From Bacteroidota bacterium (GTDB taxonomy: Bacteria > Bacteroidota > Bacteroidia > SXHM01): DNA of 64,000 bases. Made by a program: the position numbers and the translations under genes. The DNA lies in the NCBI GenBank assembly GCA_947479755.1, contig CANKAM010000010.1:1-64000 (forward strand), read 5' to 3'. The notes under the pieces are model-generated. The model had not been told where the DNA came from. It did not search any database and saw nothing but the letters and a program-made list of their open reading frames with translations. Shown one piece after another: positions 1 to 6,575 of this stretch. Each line of letters starts with the position of its first letter. Positions within the stretch are counted from its first letter, which is position 1.

Positions 1-120
1 ACCTTGATTCATAATTACTTATTTATCAAGAAAATAAAAAATATTTTCAACTCATAAATTCAAATCGTTGCAGGCAATAAAATCGCTGAAACTCAATAAT
101 AACAATACTTTCAAAGAACT

Positions 121-128
121 TATATTTG
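121..128 (+). promoter_or_regulatory. Candidate -7 box upstream of the SiaB-like gene
   Basis: The octamer TATATTTG matches the Bacteroidota -7 consensus TAnnTTTG. No good -33 TTTG lies at the usual 17-23 bp upstream, and the box is about 95 nt before the first start codon, so the leader would be long. The rest of bases 1-223 is AT-rich and shows no gene. Confidence 0.35.
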
Positions 129-223
129 TAACATCAAAACGCTAATGATAATAACATTAATAAAGTATTTTTAAATTCGCAAAGTTTGATGATTGATTTT
201 AGCAAAGGCAGCGAAGGTTAAAT

Positions 224-784
224 ATGGGGAACGAAAGGGCATTTTTAAACGGTCTTATGGATGGCGATGAGATTCTGCTGAGCAGAGAGGGACTTATTGC
301 CAAAAGTGATATCCTGCTCATTCTGCCCGAGATTGAAACGCTGATTGATAAGTATAAAACCAGCAAAATTATCAAGCGCAAGATTGTAAACATTGCCATT
401 GAGAGTTTACAAAACCTGCAAATTCACTCGTTTCTTGACCACACAGAATTATATCAGCAAAAGCCGCTTTTTGTTTTAAGCAAGGCGGATAATGACTTTT
501 ATGTATCCATCGGAAATCTGGTGAACAACAACGAAATACATTATTTGAAAGACAAGCTGGTAAAGATCAACAGCCTTGAAGATGATGAGGTGAAATACCT
601 TTACAGCGTTATTATGAAACAAACTTTTGTCAAGTTCAGCGACAAGGGTGGCGCGGGTTTGGGTCTGGTGGACATGAAGAAAAAATCAGGGCACCCGCTG
701 CAATATCATTTCGCAAGAGTAGATGATTCGGTTTCGTACTTTGTACTGAAAGTGAAGATACCGATGAATGAAGACAATGCTTAA
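224..784 (+). CDS. SiaB-like protein kinase (DUF6272 family)
   Basis: 186-aa soluble protein of the SiaB/DUF6272 family, GHKL-fold Ser/Thr kinases. In Pseudomonas SiaB phosphorylates the small protein SiaC, while the phosphatase SiaA reverses this. Visible here are an N-box-like helix around residues 58-70 (NIAIESLQNLQIHS) and a Gly-rich ATP-lid segment near residues 142-155 (DKGGAGLGLVDMKKKSG). There is no signal peptide or membrane segment. A frameshifted SiaC homologue lies about 4.6 kb downstream; no SiaA phosphatase or diguanylate cyclase is in the window. The next gene starts 12 nt after the stop in the same frame, suggesting cotranscription. The family call comes from recognisable sequence features, not from a search. 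Confidence 0.75.
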   Translation: MGNERAFLNGLMDGDEILLSREGLIAKSDILLILPEIETLIDKYKTSKIIKRKIVNIAIESLQNLQIHSFLDHTELYQQKPLFVLSKADNDFYVSIGNLVNNNEIHYLKDKLVKINSLEDDEVKYLYSVIMKQTFVKFSDKGGAGLGLVDMKKKSGHPLQYHFARVDDSVSYFVLKVKIPMNEDNA

Positions 785-796
785 AACCTTCCAATT

Positions 797-2458
797 TTGC
801 TAAACCAGCTTTTCAGGAAAAAACCTGTTCAACAGGCATTAGAGAATGACCCCGAACAGGCAGAAACACATTCACTGCACAAAGTACTTACCACCCGCGA
901 CCTTACCTTTTTTGGTATTGCCGCTATCATAGGTGCGGGCAGCTTCAGCAGCATGGGAGAAGCTTGTTTTAAAGGCGGACCGGGTGTTGTAATTCTTTTT
1001 ATTATTTGTGCCGTTGCCTGTGGTTTCACTGCGCTGTGCTATGCCGAGTTTGCTTCGCGTGTTCCTGCTTCGGGCAGCGCATATACCTATGCTTATGTAT
1101 CGTTTGGTGAGTTATTCGCCTGGATAATCGGGTGGGCTTTACTAATGGAATATTCAATCGGAAATATTTATGTAGCGTTTTCGTGGAGCGGTTATTTCAC
1201 CAACCTGTTAGAAGGAGTGGGGCTGCATCTTCCAGAGTGGCTGACTACTAATTACCGCTCGGCACACAATATGTATGACCAGAATATTTCCAGTGAAGGT
1301 ATGCTGGCCTGGATAACTGCACCTAAGGTTGGCAGCCTGCGGATTATCTTTGATTTACCCGCTGTTATAATCAATATGCTGATAACAGCATTGGTTTATG
1401 TAGGCGTAAAAGAAACGCGCAACGCCAGTAATTTTATGGTGATGCTGAAACTGGCAGTTATAGTTTTGGTAATTGTTGTAGGCGTTTTTTATGTGGACAT
1501 TGACAACTGGTCGCCTTTTATGCCCAACGGTTTTACAGGTGTGATGGGCGGTGTAGCTGCCGTATTCTTTGCCTTCATTGGTTTTGATGCCGTCTCCACA
1601 TTAGCAGAAGAAAGCAAAGACCCGCAACGCGATTTGCCCAAAGGCATGATTTACTCCCTGATTATCTGCACCGTTGTTTACATAGCACTGGCGCTGGTTT
1701 TGACAGGCATGGTAAGCTATCAGCAATTAGGGGTGAGCGACCCGCTGGCCGAGGTTTTTAAAATCCGTGAGGTAAAATGGATGCTGTACATTGTATCGGT
1801 AGTGGCGGTGGTGGCGATGACCAGCGTACTCTTGGTTTTCCAGATGGGGCAGCCGAGGATATGGATGAGCATGAGCCGCGATGGTTTGATGCCTAAACGT
1901 TTTGCCAGCATCCACCCGAAATATAAAACACCCGGCTTTGCAACGATTGTAACAGGATTGGTAGTTGGTATTCCCTTGTTCTTTACTGACGAAAAATTTG
2001 TGCTTGACTTCACCAGCATAGGTACTTTGTTTGCCTTTGTATTGGTGTGTGGCGGTGTGCTGATGCTTCCTCCCAAACAACCGGGAGAAGGCGGCAAATT
2101 CAAACTGCCGTATGTGAACAGCAAGTTTATTTTCCCGGCAATGGTAGTGGTGGCAGCAGCATCGTTGCTGATTTTCAATCCTGAGTTTGTGAGCAATACC
2201 TTTATCATCAACAGCGAAACGGCAGCTACCAACGTTCCCATGATTATATTCTTTATCGTGTGTGTGTTGATGGCGGTGTTCTCTTTCCTTAAAAACTTCT
2301 CACTGATACCGGTGCTGGGTGTGGTATCGTGCTGCTATCTGCTTACGGGCATGGCGCTGAGCAACTGGATTTGGTTTAGCATCTGGCTGGTGATTGGCGT
2401 GGTGATTTACTTCTTGTATGGATTTAGAAAAAGCAAATTGGCAACTAATACAAACTAA
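797..2458 (+). CDS. APC-family amino acid permease
   Basis: 553-aa integral membrane protein of the amino acid/polyamine/organocation superfamily, close to the cationic amino acid transporter group of Bacteroidota. A cytosolic N-terminus leads to the TM1 signature GIAAIIGAGSF (residues about 39-49), and about 12-14 hydrophobic segments follow. Loop motifs typical of the group are present (SVVAFFAFIGFDA-like region near 255, QPRIWMSMSRDG near 355). The start is taken as TTG at 797: it is the first possible start after the upstream stop, and the only in-frame ATG candidates lie inside TM1-TM2. It probably imports or exchanges amino acids at the inner membrane; the substrate cannot be told from sequence. 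Confidence 0.85.
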   Translation: MLNQLFRKKPVQQALENDPEQAETHSLHKVLTTRDLTFFGIAAIIGAGSFSSMGEACFKGGPGVVILFIICAVACGFTALCYAEFASRVPASGSAYTYAYVSFGELFAWIIGWALLMEYSIGNIYVAFSWSGYFTNLLEGVGLHLPEWLTTNYRSAHNMYDQNISSEGMLAWITAPKVGSLRIIFDLPAVIINMLITALVYVGVKETRNASNFMVMLKLAVIVLVIVVGVFYVDIDNWSPFMPNGFTGVMGGVAAVFFAFIGFDAVSTLAEESKDPQRDLPKGMIYSLIICTVVYIALALVLTGMVSYQQLGVSDPLAEVFKIREVKWMLYIVSVVAVVAMTSVLLVFQMGQPRIWMSMSRDGLMPKRFASIHPKYKTPGFATIVTGLVVGIPLFFTDEKFVLDFTSIGTLFAFVLVCGGVLMLPPKQPGEGGKFKLPYVNSKFIFPAMVVVAAASLLIFNPEFVSNTFIINSETAATNVPMIIFFIVCVLMAVFSFLKNFSLIPVLGVVSCCYLLTGMALSNWIWFSIWLVIGVVIYFLYGFRKSKLATNTN

Positions 2459-2462
2459 ATAG

Positions 2463-2514
2463 TTGCCACAGATTACACAGACTAATCAGTGTAAATCAGT
2501 GTAATCTGTGGCAA
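2463..2514. repeat. Long inverted repeat, CACAGATTACAC type
   Basis: Two perfectly complementary 16-nt arms (TTGCCACAGATTACAC at 2463-2478 and its complement at 2499-2514) flank a 20-nt loop. The loop itself contains near-duplicates of ATCAGTGTAA. I recognise this as one of the short repeats seen dispersed in many unrelated bacterial genomes. It sits in the gap between the permease and the lipoprotein gene, ending 13 nt before the lipoprotein ATG. RNA from either strand would fold into a long hairpin. No T-run follows, so it is not a typical intrinsic terminator. Confidence 0.85.
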
Positions 2515-2527
2515 AAACAAAAACAAC

Positions 2528-3079
2528 ATGAAAAAACTACTCTTCTTATTCGCGGCTTCGTTAGCCATTTACTCCTGCGGAAATGGTAAAAAGGAAATCA
2601 CCGAAACCTACGGCTATTACGGTCAAGAATTTAAAATTGACAGTGCGATTCCTGCTGCGCAACTAAATGCACTGGCACTGGAAGGAAAAGCCACCGATGT
2701 AGTAGTAAAAGGCACTATAAATGCCGTGTGCAAAAAGAAAGGCTGCTGGACGACCATTGACATGGGCAACAACGAAGAAATGCGCGTTACCTTTAAAGAC
2801 TACAGTTTCTTTGTTCCTAAAGACTGCGATGGCAAAACTGCTATCTTTAAAGGCACCGCCACCTTTGATACCACTTCGGTTGCCGACCTGCAACACTATG
2901 CCTCAGATGAAGGCTTGGCACAAGAAGAGATTGATAAAATTACCGAACCCGAAATTGCGCTGGTGTTTGAGGCTACGGGGGTATGGATACATGCAAGCCA
3001 GGCTGAACTGGATACGCTAAAGCCTATAGAGCTAAGTAAGGAGGAGTTTGATTCTCTGAAAGCTAAGGTTGTTAAGTAA
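2528..3079 (+). CDS. DUF4920 lipoprotein
   Basis: 183-aa predicted lipoprotein. The signal peptide MKKLLFLFAASLAIYSC ends in a lipobox with Cys17, so the mature protein would be anchored in a membrane facing the periplasm or surface. The body (about residues 35-155) has the DUF4920 layout: a small beta-barrel-like domain with a conserved Cys pair in AVCKKKGCWT (around residues 66-75), then a segment like nucleic-acid-binding OB folds (VTFKDYSFFVPKD). Function is not known; family members are common in Bacteroidota. It has a strong terminator 20 nt downstream and the inverted repeat just upstream of its ATG. Confidence 0.8.
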   Translation: MKKLLFLFAASLAIYSCGNGKKEITETYGYYGQEFKIDSAIPAAQLNALALEGKATDVVVKGTINAVCKKKGCWTTIDMGNNEEMRVTFKDYSFFVPKDCDGKTAIFKGTATFDTTSVADLQHYASDEGLAQEEIDKITEPEIALVFEATGVWIHASQAELDTLKPIELSKEEFDSLKAKVVK

Positions 3080-3098
3080 CCTACTAACAGTTTAAGAT

Positions 3099-3134
3099 AA
3101 AAGCTCCCCTCGCCTTGGCGAGCTTTTTGTTTTT
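3099..3134 (+). terminator. Intrinsic terminator after the DUF4920 gene
   Basis: AAAAGCTC at 3099-3106 pairs with GAGCTTTT at 3120-3127, with an inner CGCC/GGCG stem in the loop, followed by T-rich sequence. It separates the upstream genes from the tandem-repeat unit that follows. Confidence 0.8.
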
Positions 3135-3155
3135 ATACAGGCTATAAATAAGGCC

Positions 3156-3187
3156 TTGCTTTTTAACTTATTTCCTCTTTATATTTG
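3156..3187 (+). promoter_or_regulatory. Bacteroidota-type promoter of the tandem-repeat unit
   Basis: TTG at 3156-3158, a 21-bp spacer, then TATATTTG at 3180-3187, in good agreement with TTG-N17-23-TAnnTTTG. Predicted transcription start is near 3194, just before the repeat array and 15 nt before an ATG at 3209. Confidence 0.6.
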
Positions 3188-3208
3188 CAGTACCCAACGG
3201 TTAAGCTA

Positions 3209-3619
3209 ATGTATTTACTCACACATGTTTTCGCCTTTGCTACTTGTGCAGCTGTTTTGGTTCACCTCCTTGTGTCGTGTTTAACCAAAACAAGTGGTTT
3301 GCCTCAACACGTTACAACGTGTTTAACTGAAACAACTGTTTTGCCTCAACACGTTACACAGTGTTTAATAAAAACAACTGTTTTTTCTCAACACGTTGCA
3401 TCATGTTCAATTGAAACAACTGTTTTGCTTCAACATGTTACACCGTGTTTAACTGAAACAACTGTTTTTCCTAAACACGTTACACCGTGTTCAATAGAAA
3501 CAACTGTTTTGCCTCAACACGTTACACCGTGTTTAATAGAAACAACTGTTTTGCTTCAACACGGTGTAAGGATGGATATCAAAACGATTTTACCTCCTCA
3601 ACTCCTTTTAAGACATTAA
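3209..3619 (+). CDS. Possible repeat protein (14-residue repeats), coding status doubtful
   Basis: An open frame of 136 codons starting at ATG 3209 spans the 42-bp tandem repeats. Because 42 is divisible by 3 it reads as seven repeats of about 14 residues (consensus QHVTPCLTETTVLP). The first 24 residues are hydrophobic (MYLLTHVFAFATCAAVLVHL), so a secreted or anchored peptide is possible. I recognise no family. The open frame could simply be a by-product of a stop-free repeat whose length is a multiple of three; the internal dyad symmetries argue equally for an RNA or DNA role. An alternative TTG start at 3185 overlaps the -7 box and is therefore unlikely. Confidence 0.25.
   Translation: MYLLTHVFAFATCAAVLVHLLVSCLTKTSGLPQHVTTCLTETTVLPQHVTQCLIKTTVFSQHVASCSIETTVLLQHVTPCLTETTVFPKHVTPCSIETTVLPQHVTPCLIETTVLLQHGVRMDIKTILPPQLLLRH
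3263..3568. repeat. 42-bp tandem repeat array, about 7 units
   Basis: Units begin at 3305, 3347, 3389, 3431, 3473, 3515 and 3557 (the last truncated), each exactly 42 bp apart; a degenerate unit precedes them from about 3263. Each unit holds two dyads: AACACG-6 nt-CGTGTT and AAAC-AACT-GTTT. In the 3305 unit the first dyad extends to 8 bp (AACACGTT/AACGTGTT). Units differ by a few substitutions and no indels. There are no unique spacers, so it is not a CRISPR array. Confidence 0.9.
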
Positions 3620-3817
3620 TTAATAACCGATAAACTCTCCGCTCAGCGGAATGTTCCTTTAGACTTTTTGCTAAATGGCAGGTAGGCTGACCGGCATTTG
3701 CAATGGAGGTCAGCCGGGGGATAAATTTTATAAAAGATAAATCTACTAATAAGCGGCATTGTCAGCCTGAGGTAAACCGTTCATCTGAAGTGCAACGCTC
3801 AGGATCTTCATAAAAAT
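3620..3817. other. Gene-free stretch with two hairpins after the repeat array
   Basis: No coding frame is convincing here. Two inverted repeats are visible: TCCGCTCAGCGGA at 3638-3650 (5-bp stem, 3-nt loop) and GGCTGACC/GGTCAGCC at 3685-3692 and 3708-3715 (8-bp stem, 15-nt loop). Together with the promoter and the repeat array they would belong to one transcript of roughly 550 nt isolated from both neighbours. Confidence 0.5.
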
Positions 3818-3825
3818 TACCTTTG
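3818..3825 (+). promoter_or_regulatory. -7 box of the P450 gene
   Basis: TACCTTTG matches TAnnTTTG and lies 30 nt before the ATG at 3856. It supports that ATG over the TTG inside the box itself. No clear -33 element. Confidence 0.45.
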
Positions 3826-3855
3826 ACACACTCAACGCATTTAAAGAACAGAACA

Positions 3856-5204
3856 ATGAAAGGTAAAGAAATTCAAAAATTCAAAGGCAATACCTTTTTT
3901 GGCGCTGGCAATGCCATGCGAAAAAATCCGTTGCAGTTTTTAATTAACCTGGATAAAACCAATCCCGACAGTGTTCATTTGAAATTCCTGCATCTGCATG
4001 TTGTGCATATATCAGACCCTAAATTAATCCGGGATGTGCTTCAAACCAATCAGAAATACTACATAAAAATCTGATGTACGTTCATCTGAAACTGTTGCTG
4101 GGCGAAGGACTGGTTACAAGTGAAGGACAATTATGGAAACGTCAGCGGAAAATGATACAACCTTCATTTCACAAGCAGCATATCAATAACCTGTTTGATG
4201 AAATGCTGGGCTGCACCAATGAAATGATAAAGGAATGGAAGGTGGAGGCACAGCAAGGCGGCAAAATTGATTTTGCACCTGAAATGATGAAAATTACTCT
4301 TCAGATTATTGCTAAAACAATGCTGAGTGCAGACTTTAAAACCGAAGCAAAATCAGTAGGTGTTTCATTAACGTATCTGCTGAAAGCCCTTGAAGAAAGG
4401 GTTTTGAGGGGGATTAACTTTCCCTTGTGGGTGCCTACTCCGGCTAATACCGAGTTTAAAAATAAACGAAAAGTTTTAGATGCACTTATTTATAAGCTCA
4501 TAAGCGACAGAAGAAAAACGGGGCATCAAAAAGGCGATTTACTGGATATGCTCATGGAGTCGAGATATGAGGACAATGGTGAGGCCATGCCCGATAAGTT
4601 ATTGCGCGATGAATTGATGACCATTTTTTTAGCAGGACACGAAACCACCGCCACCGCTTTAACATGGACTTTTTATCTGCTTGCCAAACATCCTGAAGTG
4701 TATCAGAAATTAAAGAAGGAAGTAAAAGATGTGGTTGGTGAAGGTGAGCTAACCTTTCAGCATATACATCAACTAAAATATACAAAGGCCTGTATCAATG
4801 AATGCATGCGGTTGTATCCACCCGTTTGGGTAATAGGGCGCAGAGCAACAGAGGACAACATGGTGGGCGACTACCTTATTACGAAAGACACATCCGTTCT
4901 TATATCACCTTACATTGTTCACCGCAATCCTGCTTATTGGAAAAACCCGGATGTATTTGACCCTGAACGCTGGGAAACAGAAGAAGTAAAGCAAATGGAT
5001 AAGTTTGCCTATTTCCCATTTGCTGCCGGACCCAGAATGTGCATCGGAAACAATTTTGCCTTATTGGAAGCCGACATTATTCTTACCAAAGTAATTCAGC
5101 AATTTGATTTTAGTTTCATTGGTGAATCAGAACCCGAAATGGATCCTACGTTAACGTTAAGGGTTAAACAGGGTATGCCTATGCAGATTCAAAATATAAG
5201 TTAA
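3856..5204 (+). pseudogene. Cytochrome P450, split by a one-base frameshift in an A-run
   Basis: Bacterial class P450 of about 449 aa if intact; a heme monooxygenase using O2 and two electrons. The first part (3856-4074, from MKGKEIQKFKG to NQKYYIKI) stops at TGA 4072-4074. The second part runs from 4074 to 5204 and holds the rest: the I-helix AGHETTATALTWT, the ExxR motif ECMR and the heme loop FPFAAGPRMCIG with the Cys ligand. Adding one A to the five-A run at 4065-4069 joins them as YYIKNLMYVHLKLLLGEGL, exactly what the family shows at this point. The stop overlaps an ATG (TGATG, 4072-4076), so coupled translation of two pieces, a -1 slip on AAA, a real null mutation or a sequencing error are all possible. 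All catalytic motifs are otherwise intact. Confidence 0.8.
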
Positions 5205-5361
5205 CAGGGGATAACTTAATTGTCAATTGATTTCATAACAATACATTTGAAAACAATCGGCTCTTCAGTTAAAAGGCAGTACATCTGTTAAGCATAACTT
5301 TACCGTTGCAGTAACTAATCTTTATCAGAAGCGTAATTACCCCAAACGGATAAAATAAGCT

Positions 5362-5731
5362 ATGCTGACAATAATAGAAACCGAAAAAAACACCTTCTGT
5401 AAGATTTAACAGTAAAACAGGCGTACTGGATATTTCAGGCAAATCACTTACCGAAAATGCTTTTGAATTTTATAAACCGCTGCTCGAAAAAATTAAAGAG
5501 TATATAAATGCTCCCTCTGAGCAAACTACGGTAAACATTACATTTGAATATTTTAACACCGCTTCATCAAAATCAATGATGGATTTAATTCTAGCGTTTG
5601 AACCCTTGCAAAAACAAGGTAAGTTAACAATAAACTGGTTTTGTGAATCAGATGATGATGATATGTTTGAAGTTGCCGAAGATTTTAAAGACAAAACCAA
5701 AATGTCTATCAATATAATACCTGTTGATTAA
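5362..5731 (+). pseudogene. SiaC-like phosphoprotein (DUF1987), frameshifted near the start
   Basis: From ATG 5362 the frame reads MLTIIETEKN and then stops early at a TAA (5407-5409). Removing one A from the seven-A run at 5384-5390 restores a 122-aa protein beginning MLTIIETEKTPSVRF and continuing uninterrupted to TAA 5729-5731. It has the DUF1987/SiaC hallmarks: EKTPSVRFNSKTG, LDISGKSLTENAFEFY, FEYFNTASSK and an acidic DDDDMFE stretch near the end. In Pseudomonas SiaC is phosphorylated by SiaB on a Thr in the same FNTxSS segment; the equivalent here would be about Thr66. The first gene of the window is SiaB-like, so the partner switch would be broken if the lesion is real. Confidence 0.75.
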
Positions 5732-5754
5732 TTAACAGGTCCGGTATAGGGAAT

Positions 5755-5784
5755 TTGTAAATTTACAACTCATTAGATTTACAA
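5755..5784. promoter_or_regulatory. Possible operator: 14-nt palindrome plus direct half-site
   Basis: TTGTAAATTTACAA at 5755-5768 is a perfect palindrome. The half-site ATTTACAA recurs in the same orientation at 5777-5784, 16 bp further on. No known regulator can be assigned. The stretch 5732-5974 otherwise shows no gene I can support. Confidence 0.3.
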
Positions 5785-5974
5785 ATATGCAGGTTCAAAA
5801 GGTAATGGAAAGAACCAACGCATATGGCAATACAACCACATTGGATATTTCTCATTTTTAGTAACGGTTTGTGCCTTGTTGAAATAAGCAGCAAAAGCTA
5901 TAATTCAAGAATTAATACGGTGAAGTATAATTAGGGTAAGTCAAGTTGTTTTAAAAACAAAACAATACTTGAAA

Positions 5975-5982
5975 TACCTTTG
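5975..5982 (+). promoter_or_regulatory. -7 box directly before the 5992 gene
   Basis: TACCTTTG ends 9 nt before ATG 5992, so the transcript would begin only a few nucleotides before the start codon. The nearest TTG on the 5' side is 26 bp away, longer than usual. Confidence 0.45.
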
Positions 5983-5991
5983 TATATAAAT

Positions 5992-6498
5992 ATGAAACTA
6001 AAAGATGTCCTTATCCTTATTGCATTTATAGTACAGTTGTTTGTTGCCGATAATGTCAGCGGTCAGTCAACAGGTCAAACAACTGCCAACAAAGGTGTAG
6101 TAATACAAAAACAACAATTGCCCGGTGACCTATTTCTTAAATACCCTGAAGGAAAAATACCCGCTGCAACAGATCGCCTCAGTCAATCGCATGTTTATTG
6201 TTATGCCTATATAAGTAACAAAACAAAAGTGGATGAAAATCCTCTTATTTTCATTTCAAATGTTTTTAAAATTGAAAAACGTAATGACGGCAGCTGGCCG
6301 CTGAAGAGCGAACTGATAGCTGAGTTGCAAAAAAAATCGTCAGCAGGCACAGTAACCCTTATGGGATATTATTTTGGCTACGATAATGCAGCAGCAGCCA
6401 GCAATAATCTTATGAATGATGCCTTGTCAGCAGGCTTTACCGTTAAAATGATAGAATATAATCCACAGCCGTCTCAGGATAAAGAGGTCGGAAATTAA
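5992..6498 (+). CDS. Secreted protein of unknown function
   Basis: 168 aa from ATG 5992. A TTG 12 nt upstream lies inside the -7 box and is not credible as a start. Residues 1-25 form a signal peptide (MKLKDVLILIAFIVQLFVAD then NVSGQ). The mature part carries no domain I recognise; it has a repeated-ELxxxL segment (LKSELIAELQKKSSAGT) and a C-terminal stretch reading NLMNDALSAGFTVKMIEYNP, the sort of alternating pattern found in small alpha/beta domains such as SPOR, but the match is too weak to assign. It precedes the GH31 gene in the same orientation with a 77-nt gap. Confidence 0.6.
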   Translation: MKLKDVLILIAFIVQLFVADNVSGQSTGQTTANKGVVIQKQQLPGDLFLKYPEGKIPAATDRLSQSHVYCYAYISNKTKVDENPLIFISNVFKIEKRNDGSWPLKSELIAELQKKSSAGTVTLMGYYFGYDNAAAASNNLMNDALSAGFTVKMIEYNPQPSQDKEVGN

Positions 6499-6575
6499 AG
6501 CAGGATTTTATATTCATCCATAAATTCACACACCATTAGATTTTCTATTTTTACGCATACATAATTTCAGCGCAG

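Noticed and set aside
3263-3568. CRISPR array
   Set aside because: Regular 42-bp spacing, but the units are contiguous near-identical tandem copies with no variable spacers, and no cas genes are present.
5787-5861. Short ORF starting ATG CAG GTT after the palindrome
   Set aside because: Only 24 codons, no promoter of its own, no recognisable family; could be a remnant but nothing supports it.
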